64,000 nt of DNA, taken from positions 2,243,501 to 2,307,500 of the forward strand of contig NZ_CP029639.1 in NCBI RefSeq assembly GCF_003268635.1, given 5' to 3'. This stretch comes from Paenibacillus sp. DCT19 (GTDB taxonomy: Bacteria; Bacillota; Bacilli; Paenibacillales; Paenibacillaceae). Under the pieces are notes generated by a model. It did not search any database, was not told the origin of the DNA, and saw nothing but the letters and a program-made list of their open reading frames with translations. This document shows, piece by piece, positions 53,521 through 63,107 of this stretch (positions are counted from its first letter, which is position 1; each line of letters opens with the position of its first letter). The translations under genes were made by a program, and so were the position numbers.

Positions 53521-54420
53521 ATGGAAAACCAAACAAAAAGCAAGAGATACACACGAATAGCGGGGTTCCTTATTCTTTTGCTACTTATTAATGTGGTGAG
53601 TCTGACAGGTGGAGGGATAACCGCAGCATCTGAGATGAAAAGAGAAGTTGGCAAGGTGAATACTCAAACACAGTCGAACCAGGATACTCAACCCGCTGTC
53701 GGTCCTAATCGTATGGCCATCATTATAGACGATGTTGGTAACGATATGAAGGGAACCGCAGAGATTTTGGAGATGCCCATTAAGTTGACGGTTGCGGTAA
53801 TGCCTTTTCTGCCAACAACTCAAAAGGATGCCATTGCCGCACATGAGAAAGGGATGGATGTGATCGTACACATGCCAATGGAGCCCAAGAAAGGCAGACC
53901 AGAGTGGCTTGGCCCAGGAGCGATTACGTCCAACTTGACAGATGAAGAAGTTCGCGTACGCGTGGAAAAAGCGATTGATGATGTCCCGTACGCCATTGGC
54001 ATGAACAATCATATGGGCTCTAAGATTACTTCAGACAAACGGATTATGTCGATTGTGCTGGATGTATGCCGGGAGCGGGGACTTTTTTTTGTAGATAGCA
54101 GAACCAATTTTCGCTCGGTTGTCGGGGAGATAGCCACGTCCAAAAATATGCCTCCGATCGGTAATGACATCTTCTTAGACGACCAGAACTCTAAGCCGCA
54201 TATCCGCAAGCAAATGGAACTGGCCGCTAAGCATGCCATGGACAAGAAAAGCTGTGTAGTTATCGGCCATGTTGGTCACACCGGGTTAAATACATCATCT
54301 GTTATTCGTGAATCAGTCGCGCATCTTAAGGGACAGATCGAATTCGTTGGCGTTGGTGATCTGGTGCGGGAGGTGTGGGATTGGCATACTGCTCCTACAC
54401 TACCGACAGATAATAAATAA
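53521..54420 (+). CDS. divergent polysaccharide deacetylase family protein (DUF610/YibQ type)
   Basis: A 299-residue exported protein. A signal anchor (about 12-35) is followed by a linker and an NodB-like barrel from about residue 64: MAIIIDDVGND, TVAVMPFLPTT, GMDVIVHMPMEP, MNNHMGSKITSD and CVVIGHVGHTG. Acidic and His positions resemble those of metal-dependent deacetylases, though divergent members may lack activity. The ATG has AAGGAGG. It is convergent with the CwlD-type amidase gene; after frame repair of the latter the two overlap by 26 bases, so no separate terminator exists. Confidence 0.85.
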   Translation: MENQTKSKRYTRIAGFLILLLLINVVSLTGGGITAASEMKREVGKVNTQTQSNQDTQPAVGPNRMAIIIDDVGNDMKGTAEILEMPIKLTVAVMPFLPTTQKDAIAAHEKGMDVIVHMPMEPKKGRPEWLGPGAITSNLTDEEVRVRVEKAIDDVPYAIGMNNHMGSKITSDKRIMSIVLDVCRERGLFFVDSRTNFRSVVGEIATSKNMPPIGNDIFLDDQNSKPHIRKQMELAAKHAMDKKSCVVIGHVGHTGLNTSSVIRESVAHLKGQIEFVGVGDLVREVWDWHTAPTLPTDNK

Positions 54421-55169
54421 TGCCATTTGCGATGGACTCGGCTATGCGCTTTTGCTCGGCTGGATCAGTAATTTTGGCTCGGTCTGCCGCATTACTCAAA
54501 AATCCGGTTTCTACAATGACTGCTGGATGCTTCACATAATTCAACAAATAAAAGGGTTTACCCACACCACTTCCCGTTTAGTTCCATACAAGTCATTCAT
54601 GGCATTTTGGATCGATTGTGCTAGAAGGTAACTTCTACCTTCCTTTTGGTGCAAAACCACCGGGCCATGGGAAGTGGACTTTGCACTCCAATTGGCATGA
54701 ATACTTACAACAATATCTGTACTCACTTCTTCGCTAAGGCTTTTGCGTTGTGCTAAATCTCTGCGATGCCGGGATCGGCTGTTAAGCCAGCGATTATCAT
54801 CACTGAGCGCGTAATCACCAAGTCGATTGATGATGACTGCGTATCCCTTACTCCGCAAGAGAAGATAAACTTTTTGACTTATAGCCAGGTTAATGTCCTT
54901 CTCCAGCACGCCTTGGGCTGTCGTTCCTCCATCAATTCCCCCGTGACCTACATCAAGTAGAATTACGGGTGCTGCAAAGGCGTGATGGCTGGAACGATAA
55001 GCTTCACCGTCGATTATTGGTAACATGGACGGACTGTTCGTTGAGGGGCTTGCTTGAAATGACTCAACAGATCTAACTTGATGGGGGTCTGTCCCTGAGC
55101 AAGTGGAAGAACCGGAAGATATAACAAGCTACCTAACAATGCGGTCGAAGCAAGCAGTACCTTATACAT
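54395..55169 (-). pseudogene. cwlD: N-acetylmuramoyl-L-alanine amidase (CwlD type), two frameshifts (probably sequencing errors)
   Basis: An Amidase_3 enzyme. The signal peptide starts at ATG 55169 (behind AAGGAG): MYKVLLASTALLG... up to LAQG. The domain carries VILLDVGHGGIDGG, the metal Glu in VLEKDINLAI and SIHAN. Two C3 runs on the plus strand (55093-55095 and 54562-54564) each need one more base. The first repair fuses leader to domain (LAQGTDPHQVRSVESF), the second restores VVWGKPFYLLNYVKHPAVIVETGFLSNAAD with the catalytic Glu. The repaired protein has 258 residues. CwlD makes muramic lactam in spore cortex together with PdaA. Confidence 0.88.
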
Positions 55170-55361
55170 GGAACATACACTCCTTCATGATCTAGGTGGT
55201 TGATGTAGATTTGGGATGTCATGGATACCTTTGGCATTAGACTGTGCATTCTGTAGATTTTCATACACTTCCAAGGCAAAAATGTTTAGCCTGAACACTT
55301 CCTGAGCACAATAGAATTATCGTACGCTTCGTTATGTGACGGAGCCAGGGAGGCAGAGGTT

Positions 55362-55580
55362 ATGGCCAAAAGTGATGAATTGGTAAAATATATAACACAA
55401 CGTGTGGTTCATTATATCGATACTCCAAAGGATGAGCGAAAAGGACGTACCAAACTGAAGGAGCCATGGGCGATGAAGTGGTTTGGCATGATTCCGTTTG
55501 CCGTGTCGCTATGGGTTGGCAAGAAGGGGAGAGCGGGCGATTCGAAATTAGGTAAACGAAGCTCTTCAGACAAGGAATAG
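55362..55580 (+). CDS. yqzE: YqzE family protein
   Basis: A 72-residue basic protein matching YqzE: KSDELVKYITQRVVHYIDTPKDERKGR followed by WAMKWFGMIPFAVSLWVGKK, a short amphipathic or membrane-contact segment. In Bacillus it lies at the end of the comG operon; here no competence gene is adjacent. Function is unknown. The ATG has GGGAGG upstream. A strong bidirectional terminator follows. Confidence 0.85.
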   Translation: MAKSDELVKYITQRVVHYIDTPKDERKGRTKLKEPWAMKWFGMIPFAVSLWVGKKGRAGDSKLGKRSSSDKE

Positions 55581-55655
55581 ATGGATGGAAGCAGTTATCG
55601 TTTAAAGATCGAATAGGTTATATACAATCCTGTATCTACAAAGAGACTCACCAAC

Positions 55656-55701
55656 TAAAATAGACGCACTTCCTGTATGGTCAGGAAAGGCGTCTATTTT
55701 G
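55656..55701 (+). terminator. bidirectional terminator after yqzE
   Basis: AAAATAGACGC pairs with GCGTCTATTTT, with an inner TTCCT/AGGAA stem. Confidence 0.88.
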
Positions 55702-55728
55702 TATGGAAATTATTAAGGAACAATCATT

Positions 55729-56730
55729 TCAGGGATTAGTGACGTAGAATTGCCCATCTTTCAAAAGCGTGTCTAATGGGACGAATCGTTGCGTGGAATT
55801 ATGTCCACCAATGGCTATATAGAGGATGGATTGAACTTTAGTGCTGTTATGCCATAATTGATAACCACCAATAGGTAACGGGCCACCATAGGATACATTA
55901 CGATCATTCGCTGAATAAACAATTCCAGACTCCTTATGAAGCTGAGTCCAATCTTGTACACGGGTGAGCTTCACTGGTTTGGAGGTGATCCATAACAGGT
56001 TGTTCATAGGATTAAAGGTAGGTCGCCTTTGTACAGAATCGACAAGCCAGGATGAATTCACAGAAGCATCGGTAACACTGGATATCTTTGGTTTGATAGC
56101 AGTCTCGATCTGTTTCACCGTCGCTGAGGGCAATAGATCACCATTCGTAGCATCGATATAAAGCGCTTGGTGATTCGGTCGTTCTACCTTCCAGTAAGCG
56201 AGTAGAGGAAGAGCATAACGAAGCTGAATCTCTCCTCCATCGGCTTGAAGCATCGTAAGGCCCAGGTGTTGTCTTTCTAACGCATGGCTTAGCAACTCAC
56301 GATCATAGGGAGAGTGTTCTCCCAACCCGTACTCGCTGAGCATTAACTCTCCCTGATCTGTAGCTGAAATAATCATATAACCAATTAATTTATCTTCAAA
56401 AGCAGCCTGCACGAGCCAGCTATGCGTACCTGGGCCAAGTGGAGTGAAACTTAGTTCTGCCTTTTTCCAGTTGGATTCTCCGTGAGCCGAACTAAGTGAG
56501 ATTGCGTGCTGATGAGCAAACTCCTGTACAGCCAGAGGAGCAAACTTGTCGTGCTGGAGAGCAGTGCTTTCTTCGAGATCAGTTAATGACGTAAGTGGAA
56601 GTGGAGGGACGCTTCGATCCTCGGCACTTGCAATCGACCAGAAGGTAGATAAGGCTGCACAACTGAGCATAGCTAGAGTGATTGTGGCTATTCTCCGTAG
56701 TAAAATCCATTGCGTAGCGTTTCGTTCCAA
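55729..56730 (-). CDS. exported hypothetical protein
   Basis: A 333-residue protein with an N-terminal signal peptide or anchor (about 12-34, ending SIASAED) and no other membrane segment. The mature region contains a beta-rich section (LIGYMIISATDQGELMLSEYGLGEHSPY) and a C-terminal part GGPLPIGGYQLWHNSTK. I recognise no family; it resembles exported proteins with PepSY-like segments found in Paenibacillus. It starts with TTG behind AAGGTG. It is monocistronic between yqzE (convergent) and yqhG (same strand, upstream). Confidence 0.7.
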   Translation of the reverse strand: MERNATQWILLRRIATITLAMLSCAALSTFWSIASAEDRSVPPLPLTSLTDLEESTALQHDKFAPLAVQEFAHQHAISLSSAHGESNWKKAELSFTPLGPGTHSWLVQAAFEDKLIGYMIISATDQGELMLSEYGLGEHSPYDRELLSHALERQHLGLTMLQADGGEIQLRYALPLLAYWKVERPNHQALYIDATNGDLLPSATVKQIETAIKPKISSVTDASVNSSWLVDSVQRRPTFNPMNNLLWITSKPVKLTRVQDWTQLHKESGIVYSANDRNVSYGGPLPIGGYQLWHNSTKVQSILYIAIGGHNSTQRFVPLDTLLKDGQFYVTNP

Positions 56731-56870
56731 ATAAACACCTTCTTCTTCGGGATACTTTGAATCAAATTTATCTATGACATATTGGTTACGTGAGCGACGC
56801 TAGTATTCATTCTAGGGGACAAGTTATGCAAAGGTTGCTGTAACCTGTCGGGCAACTGAATATGAATAAA

Positions 56871-56907
56871 CACTACTTTTGCCAGCATTTGCAGGAAAAG
56901 TAGTGTC
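56871..56907 (-). terminator. yqhG terminator
   Basis: ACACTACTTTT pairs with AAAAGTAGTGT; on the minus strand TTTATTC follows. Confidence 0.75.
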
Positions 56908-56912
56908 TTCGT

Positions 56913-58109
56913 CTATCTTAAGTGAAACATGCCGCTGCTGATAGCGGTAACCTTCACTTTGGGTTCATATTGCCAGATCATTTCCGTTCGGCGTGTCTCA
57001 TATTGCAGTTTCATCGCCTCACGATCCATAACCGCTTGTTTTGCTTTTTCTTGCTCTGGATCTGCTTCGGTTTCTAACGGAAAGGCTGGCTCAGCTGCCA
57101 GTTCTACATCCTCTCGAATACGATTATTCGTCACCATATCATCAGTCGTTACACTTGTTCGTAAATGAGAAGGTTTGAGTGCTGAAGAGACATGTTGAAT
57201 GTTAGCGTCAGGTGTGCTCGTAGCATCTACCTCAGGCATGTCCTCACGCAATACAGCTTCGTAGTACGTATCTACGACGTCAAGCTCCAGTGCAAGCCTC
57301 TCTTTAGCCTGTTCTGCCCAACCGTAATCAAGCTGAAGCAAACGGTTGGTAAGATGGGATTCTAGCGCTGCTCCAGCAGCAGATAATGAAATTTTTGCCG
57401 CCTGCGCATGCATGTTCTCTGCCAATCGTGGGCTAAGGTCGCGACGGTTAAGCTTTGCCCCGAATTGCTCAATAATCTCACCGGAGCGAAGAGAAATGCC
57501 GAGAAAATGAAGCTCCTCCCGTTTCAGATCACAGGCGAATTCCACCTTGAAGCAAACACCAAGCCAAGGTTCATAGACGGCTGGCGCTGTAGCTCGCAAC
57601 TGTCGTTTGGCCGCCTGTTCGAACAGGTTAACGAAAGCCCCGCCTTCACGTGCCGCATCAAAAATTTGCTGAAGTCGGCGGCTGCCATAAACGACATCTT
57701 CACGCAAAATACGTCCTGGCCCCAGTTGCGGTAGGGAAGGGGTGATACCGAAGTAACGTCCCAGAATGGTTTCTTTCACAGGCTCAGCACCTGGGGGACT
57801 TGTACTGGCTCCGCCACTGGCTGTACTAGATCCAACTGGAGGATTCGCCTGGGCTGCAGTGGCTTCCGCTGCCTCGATCGCTTGCTTGTAAGCTTCCGGG
57901 TCAAATACAAAAGTAAATGACATGGTTTCTGCCGGTGCACCTGTACGTTCTACAAATCCCCAATAATACGGTCGGTTCGTCAGCGCCTTATCGGCTTCGG
58001 GGGAAAGTTTAACCGTCACATGGGCGGGAGAGCGCTCTATGATCTGACAGTCCATGGCTTCAAGATAGGTGAGCACATAAGCCTGAATCTCGTGCGGTGA
58101 CATGGTCAT
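56913..58109 (-). CDS. yqhG: YqhG family protein
   Basis: A 398-residue soluble protein of the YqhG family: the N-terminal segment EIQAYVLTYLEAMDCQIIERSPAHVTVKLSPEADKAL and PYYWGFVERTG are characteristic. A Ser/Gly/Pro-rich linker (about 88-112) and an acidic, variable region near 300-350 are unlike the shorter Bacillus protein. Function is unknown. It begins three bases after the stop of yqhH, and its ribosome binding site AAAGGAGG lies within the end of yqhH, so the two are translationally coupled as in Bacillus. Confidence 0.88.
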   Translation of the reverse strand: MTMSPHEIQAYVLTYLEAMDCQIIERSPAHVTVKLSPEADKALTNRPYYWGFVERTGAPAETMSFTFVFDPEAYKQAIEAAEATAAQANPPVGSSTASGGASTSPPGAEPVKETILGRYFGITPSLPQLGPGRILREDVVYGSRRLQQIFDAAREGGAFVNLFEQAAKRQLRATAPAVYEPWLGVCFKVEFACDLKREELHFLGISLRSGEIIEQFGAKLNRRDLSPRLAENMHAQAAKISLSAAGAALESHLTNRLLQLDYGWAEQAKERLALELDVVDTYYEAVLREDMPEVDATSTPDANIQHVSSALKPSHLRTSVTTDDMVTNNRIREDVELAAEPAFPLETEADPEQEKAKQAVMDREAMKLQYETRRTEMIWQYEPKVKVTAISSGMFHLR

Positions 58110-58112
58110 AGG

Positions 58113-59873
58113 TTAGCTTCCTCCTTTACGAAGATCGAGCTTGGTAATCAGAGGTACTTCATCTGCGACCTCGCGCTGAATGGAGTTCAATGATTGTCCT
58201 AGTGAATCCATCTTGTGACGCAGGTCCTCTTCATTTTGAGATTCCAACAAAATTTTGGTTAAGCTTTTCTCGATCGACTCCTTCTTCTCAAGCCGCTCCA
58301 GAATAACATCCAGTCCACCGATAACCATCTCGAACATGTTGATTTTCTCATGCAGCAGATGCAGAATATGCTCTTCAATGGTACCTGTCGTGGATAGATT
58401 GAAGATATTAACATCGTTTTGCTGTCCCAATCGGTGTACCCGTCCGATCCGTTGCTCCACCCGCATGGGGTTCCAAGGCAGGTCGAAGTTAATCATATGG
58501 TGACAGAATTGCAGGTTGATACCTTCACCACCAGCTTCGGTTGCAATCATGGCCTGAACGCGTCCGCGGAAGAGATCCATCATCCAGTCTTTTTTCCCGC
58601 GGTTCATGCCGCCTCGGTAGGGTACAGCAGTAAGTCCATTATTGCGAAAATAGTTAAGTAGATACTCCTGCGTTGCCCGGTATTCTGTGAAAATAATGAC
58701 TTTCTCATTCATATTGCGAATAAGTTCCATCGTTTTCTCGGCTTTGGTATTCTCCTTAATCGCTTTGATATGGGCTACAAGTTCCCAGATGGTATCCCGA
58801 AGAGGCGAGTCAAGCGGAAGCTTCTTCGACAGGTTGACGAGTGTTACGAATACGGCATCCCTACTGCTGCACACTTCTCGCTGCAACGTAACGAGTGAGA
58901 GCATGCTGCTCAGATTGCCACCAGTTTCCTGATACTGATCCTTTACAAATGAGGTTACACCGTCATATAGTGCCTGTTCTTCGGGTGAAAGTTGGAGGTT
59001 GACGTTCGAGACGTTTCGCTTCGTAAACTGAACAGGTCCTTCGCCGCGTCGGTTGCGAATCATGACTTTGGACAACTCATCCTTGAGCTGTTCCTGGTTT
59101 TTCGGAACCCTTTTATCAACGACGAAGTTGGCGGCAAAATCACCTTGACGGCCAAGTTGACCTGGTTTCAGCAGGTTAATCAGATTGAACAGCTCACTCA
59201 TATCATTCTGTACGGGGGTCGCTGTAAGCAGTAGACAGTATTTTTTGCGCAATTTCAGCATGAATTGATAGTTTGTTGTTTTCTTGTTTTTGAGCTTATG
59301 AGCCTCATCAATAATAATCATGTCATAATCGATATTCAGTAACATGTCTTTGTGCGGATCACGTTTGGCAGTGTCCATGGAAGCAACAACGACCTCGTTT
59401 TGCCAGGAATATGCCTTTTTCTGAGCAACGGCAGGAATGCCGAATTTCGAATTCAGCTCTCTTACCCATTGCAGTACAAGGGAGGCAGGGACGAGGATAA
59501 GCACTTTGGATACAAGGCCACGAACCATATATTCTTTGAGGATAAGGCCGGCTTCAATCGTTTTACCCAGTCCTACTTCATCAGCGAGAATGGCTCGGCC
59601 AGACATTTCAAATAATACTTTACGCGCAGTGTCCATCTGGTGAGGAAGCGGGGTCAGACCTTGTAAATGCTTCAAACACTGGATTTCATCAAAGTTCGGA
59701 ATCAGATTCGTCTGTTCGGCCTGAATCCCTAATTGAAAGAGTCGATAATCTCCCCAAGGTCCCCCTTTATCCAAACGAGACTCAAGCTGGGTAAGCCAGC
59801 TTCGATCAAACTCCAGTGGTACGGGCATTTCGGATATAGGCTGTTTGATGTGATGCGGATTGTTCCGGTTCAT
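58113..59873 (-). CDS. yqhH: SNF2-family helicase YqhH
   Basis: A 586-residue superfamily 2 ATPase of the SNF2/RapA type. Motif I is ADEVGLGKTIEA, motif II IDEAH, motif III LTATPVQN, motif V GGEGINLQ and motif VI QRIGRVHRLGQ. A predicted coiled tail follows. It probably remodels protein-nucleic acid complexes, but the role of YqhH is not established. The ATG at 59873 is chosen because GGGAGG lies six bases upstream; an earlier in-frame ATG (59897) lacks such a site. It is divergent from nrdJ. In Bacillus this pair adjoins the gcv operon, which is absent here. Confidence 0.9.
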   Translation of the reverse strand: MNRNNPHHIKQPISEMPVPLEFDRSWLTQLESRLDKGGPWGDYRLFQLGIQAEQTNLIPNFDEIQCLKHLQGLTPLPHQMDTARKVLFEMSGRAILADEVGLGKTIEAGLILKEYMVRGLVSKVLILVPASLVLQWVRELNSKFGIPAVAQKKAYSWQNEVVVASMDTAKRDPHKDMLLNIDYDMIIIDEAHKLKNKKTTNYQFMLKLRKKYCLLLTATPVQNDMSELFNLINLLKPGQLGRQGDFAANFVVDKRVPKNQEQLKDELSKVMIRNRRGEGPVQFTKRNVSNVNLQLSPEEQALYDGVTSFVKDQYQETGGNLSSMLSLVTLQREVCSSRDAVFVTLVNLSKKLPLDSPLRDTIWELVAHIKAIKENTKAEKTMELIRNMNEKVIIFTEYRATQEYLLNYFRNNGLTAVPYRGGMNRGKKDWMMDLFRGRVQAMIATEAGGEGINLQFCHHMINFDLPWNPMRVEQRIGRVHRLGQQNDVNIFNLSTTGTIEEHILHLLHEKINMFEMVIGGLDVILERLEKKESIEKSLTKILLESQNEEDLRHKMDSLGQSLNSIQREVADEVPLITKLDLRKGGS

Positions 59874-60197
59874 GCTGCTACCTCCCATGCCATTCAAGAT
59901 GACGTTTAATTTCGTAGGTAATAGTATGGACGAATGAGAGACAGTTCATAACCGGATTCATATTTCGATCTGTACGGCTGTATCTTCCCAGAAAGTTCAC
60001 AGAGTACATATACATGCGTCTGAGGGCGTGTGGTGAAGCTTGTCCGAGTATAGATAAGTACGAGAAACGACTATGATATAAATCACATGGAAAATCAATA
60101 TATAGTGTAATATACTGAATTATAATCACTATATGTGGTGTTTAGTCATAATTTAATCGTAGAGCAAAATTGAACCGTTATTCCGGGGAGGCTGAGC
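59874..60197. other. yqhH/nrdJ divergent intergenic region
   Basis: 324 bases without a gene. The right half holds the nrdJ promoter and two NrdR-type boxes, listed separately; the left half should contain the yqhH promoter, which I could not assign. Confidence 0.6.
60093..60141 (+). promoter_or_regulatory. two NrdR-type boxes flanking the nrdJ -10 element
   Basis: Box 1 (60093-60108) has CAATATATAGTGT and box 2 (60126-60141) has CACTATATGTGGTGT. Both fit the NrdR consensus acaCwAtATaTwGtgt well. Equivalent bases are 33 apart, three helical turns, as for known tandem NrdR sites. TATAAT (60121-60126) lies between and abuts box 2, so bound NrdR would block RNA polymerase. Confidence 0.8.
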
Positions 60198-62903
60198 GTG
60201 GCGATGAAAACGAACAAACAATCACACAAGTTGGAAGGACTAAGCGAAAAAATATTTCTGGACCGGTATGCCTGGAAGAACGCAGATTCGAATCATGCAA
60301 AGGTCGGGGATGTTGTATTGGTATTAACGAAGGATGATCCCAAATTTCCAACGAAAGAAGTTGGGGAAATTATAGAACGTGAGGGTCAGCTGGTACAAGT
60401 GAGAACCCGAAGCGGAGAGATCGTTAAGACAGATGTAGAGAAGCTGACGCTTAATATAGAAAAGACACCTGAAGAGATGTGGGATCGTCTGGCTAAAGCG
60501 ATGGCCTCCGTTGAATCAACCGCTGAACAACGAACCATATGGGAATCTCGATTCCGTTCGGTATTGGAGGATTGGAAGCTTGTACCGGGAGGTCGAATTG
60601 CTGCGGGTGCTGGTGCGAGTGATGAACTAACGCTATTTAATTGTTATGTTATTCCTTCGCCGCAGGATAGCCGCGGTGGCATTATGAAAACGCTGACCGA
60701 GATGACTGAGATTATGGCACGTGGAGGAGGCGTGGGGATTAACTTGTCCTCTTTACGTCCTCGCCGCGCCGTTGTTAAAGGGGTCAATGGGTCATCGAGC
60801 GGTTCTGTGTCTTGGGGTGGCTTGTTCAGTTATACTACCGGACTGATTGAGCAGGGAGGAAGCCGGCGAGGTGCCTTGATGCTGATGATGAACGATTGGC
60901 ATCCTGACGTACTTGATTTTATTACGGTGAAACAAACCATGGGTCAAGTAACGAATGCGAACCTATCTGTGTGCGTAAGTAACGGATTTATGGAAGCTGT
61001 TAAGCAGGATGGTGACTGGGAGCTCGTATTCCCAGATACAAGTGATCCAGACTATGACACGGAGTGGAACGGAGATCTACAGCAATGGAGAGATGCTGGT
61101 CGCTCGGTCATTCCATATCGCACGGTTAAAGCGCGGGAAATTTGGAGTACCATTATTGAATCTGCTTGGAAATCCGCAGAACCGGGTGTTGTATTTATGG
61201 AATACTATAATCAAATGTCGAACAGCTGGTATTTTAACCCGATCATCTGCACTAATCCGTGTGGCGAACAAGGTCTGCCAGGATGGGGTGTATGCAATCT
61301 GTCCGCGATCAATCTATCCAAATTCTATGATGCAGAGGCAGACGATGTAGCTTGGGGAGAACTGGCGGAGACGACACGCGTTTCGGCGAGATTTTTGGAT
61401 AATGTAATTGATGCGACGCCATATCATTTTGAGGAGAATAGACAGAATCAGCAGCATGAACGTCGGGTAGGTCTTGGTACGATGGGACTGGCGGAGCTGA
61501 TGATCAAACTTCGCATTCGATATGGGAGCCCGGAGTCACTGGAATTTCTGGATAAACTGTATGGATTCATGGCGAAGGAAGCCTATCTGGCATCGGCGGA
61601 GATTGCGGCTGAGAAGGGCTCGTTTCCTGCATTTGAAGTAGAGCCATACCTACAGAGTGGTTTTATGAAAAATATGGTTGCGACGTATCCGGAAGTGGGA
61701 GAGGCTATACGGAAACAGGGCGTTCGTAATGTCACCCTCATCACTCAAGCTCCGACTGGAAGTACAGGCACGATGGTGGGAACATCAACAGGTATTGAAC
61801 CCTATTTTGCTTTTAAATATTTCCGTCAGAGCCGGCTTGGTTATGATGAACAGTTTGTACCGATTGCCCAAGAATGGCTGGATGCCCATCCAGGCGAGCC
61901 ACTTCCAGCTTACTTTGTAACCTCGATGGATCTATCCGCTGAGAATCACATTCGCGTGCAAGCGGCCATCCAGCAGTGGGTGGATAGCTCTATATCCAAA
62001 ACAGCCAACTGTCCAGCCGATTTTACGGTCGAAGATACGGCTCAGCTCTATGAGCTTGCCTACGATCTGGGGTGTAAAGGGGTAACGATCTACCGAGATG
62101 GCAGTAGGGATGTGCAGGTGTTATCCACTTCGAAGAAGGAAGAGGTAAAGGAAGAAGTGCAAGAAGGGGCAAAAACACAAGAAACATATGCAACGCAAGA
62201 AGAGGTATTGAAAAAACAAGAATCTCCGCCAGCGGCAGAAGTAGAACCAGCGGCAATAGCAGGATCAGATGTAGCAGCCACCTCTGCCAAAGTGCTGGAT
62301 AAACAGTACAGAAGCCGCCCTCAGGTTCTGCGTGGAGCCACTTACAAAATTAATACGCCATTTGGAATGGCTTATATTACAATCAATGACCTAGACGGCA
62401 TTCCAGCCGAGATTTTCCTGAATGTGGGTAAAGCAGGTTCAGACGTATTTGCCATGGCAGAGGCACTTGGACGGGTATGCTCTCTGTTCCTTCGGTATGG
62501 GGATCATGGACACAAAGTGGAACTGCTCATTAAACACTTGAAGGGCATTGGAGGCTCAGGAGCCATTGGCTTTGGCGTGAATCGGGTCGAATCCATTGCA
62601 GATGCAGTTGCCAAAGCTTTGGAGAGTCACGTACAGAACGAATCTTTAGAGAACGCGCCAAAGTTAAGTGCTGTTCACAATCACACAGGTCCCCTCCATG
62701 CGGATGAAGGGAACGAAGAAGCGTGGAGAGAGGCATTGAGGAAGGATACGAACCATGCTGCTACGCATGAACCAACAGGAGGAATTGGACGTCCTTCTAT
62801 CGCTGAATCAAGAGACTTATGTCCTTCATGTGGTTCAGCAAGTCTGATCAATCTGGAAGGATGCAAAACATGCAGCAATTGTGGATACAGTAAATGTAGT
62901 TGA
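60198..62903 (+). CDS. nrdJ: adenosylcobalamin-dependent ribonucleotide reductase (class II)
   Basis: A 901-residue vitamin B12-dependent reductase converting ribonucleotides to deoxyribonucleotides, usable with or without oxygen. Residues around NCYVIPSPQDSRGG and RGGGVGINLSSLR form the substrate pocket; the finger loop has NPCGEQ (353-358, catalytic Cys355). GSTGTMVGTSTGIEPYF is typical of NrdJ. A low-complexity Glu/Ala linker (about 640-690) leads to a C-terminal domain and a zinc ribbon with CPSCGS and CKTCSNCGYSKC (about 874-900). The GTG start has GGGGAGG six bases upstream; an ATG two codons later is possible. Two NrdR boxes lie upstream. It is monocistronic with a strong terminator. 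Confidence 0.95.
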   Translation: MAMKTNKQSHKLEGLSEKIFLDRYAWKNADSNHAKVGDVVLVLTKDDPKFPTKEVGEIIEREGQLVQVRTRSGEIVKTDVEKLTLNIEKTPEEMWDRLAKAMASVESTAEQRTIWESRFRSVLEDWKLVPGGRIAAGAGASDELTLFNCYVIPSPQDSRGGIMKTLTEMTEIMARGGGVGINLSSLRPRRAVVKGVNGSSSGSVSWGGLFSYTTGLIEQGGSRRGALMLMMNDWHPDVLDFITVKQTMGQVTNANLSVCVSNGFMEAVKQDGDWELVFPDTSDPDYDTEWNGDLQQWRDAGRSVIPYRTVKAREIWSTIIESAWKSAEPGVVFMEYYNQMSNSWYFNPIICTNPCGEQGLPGWGVCNLSAINLSKFYDAEADDVAWGELAETTRVSARFLDNVIDATPYHFEENRQNQQHERRVGLGTMGLAELMIKLRIRYGSPESLEFLDKLYGFMAKEAYLASAEIAAEKGSFPAFEVEPYLQSGFMKNMVATYPEVGEAIRKQGVRNVTLITQAPTGSTGTMVGTSTGIEPYFAFKYFRQSRLGYDEQFVPIAQEWLDAHPGEPLPAYFVTSMDLSAENHIRVQAAIQQWVDSSISKTANCPADFTVEDTAQLYELAYDLGCKGVTIYRDGSRDVQVLSTSKKEEVKEEVQEGAKTQETYATQEEVLKKQESPPAAEVEPAAIAGSDVAATSAKVLDKQYRSRPQVLRGATYKINTPFGMAYITINDLDGIPAEIFLNVGKAGSDVFAMAEALGRVCSLFLRYGDHGHKVELLIKHLKGIGGSGAIGFGVNRVESIADAVAKALESHVQNESLENAPKLSAVHNHTGPLHADEGNEEAWREALRKDTNHAATHEPTGGIGRPSIAESRDLCPSCGSASLINLEGCKTCSNCGYSKCS

Positions 62904-62949
62904 GTAGTTGACTTGATATTTATTAAATAATGCAATACGATTTTTCATA

Positions 62950-63001
62950 CAAACGATTAGTGAAATTTTCCGATTTCATCGACTAATCGTTTGTTTTTTT
63001 G
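62950..63001 (+). terminator. nrdJ terminator
   Basis: CAAACGATTAGT (62950-62961) pairs with ACTAATCGTTTG (62982-62993), with an inner GAAAT/ATTTC stem, followed by TTTTTTT. Confidence 0.92.
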
Positions 63002-63107
63002 TTGTTAGGGCGTATGATGAGAAATACATGTGAAACGCATGGAGGTAGGTTTTTTTTGCGGATATATAGAATAGGACATTATAGGGACGTTAATTAGGAG
63101 GGCTTTG

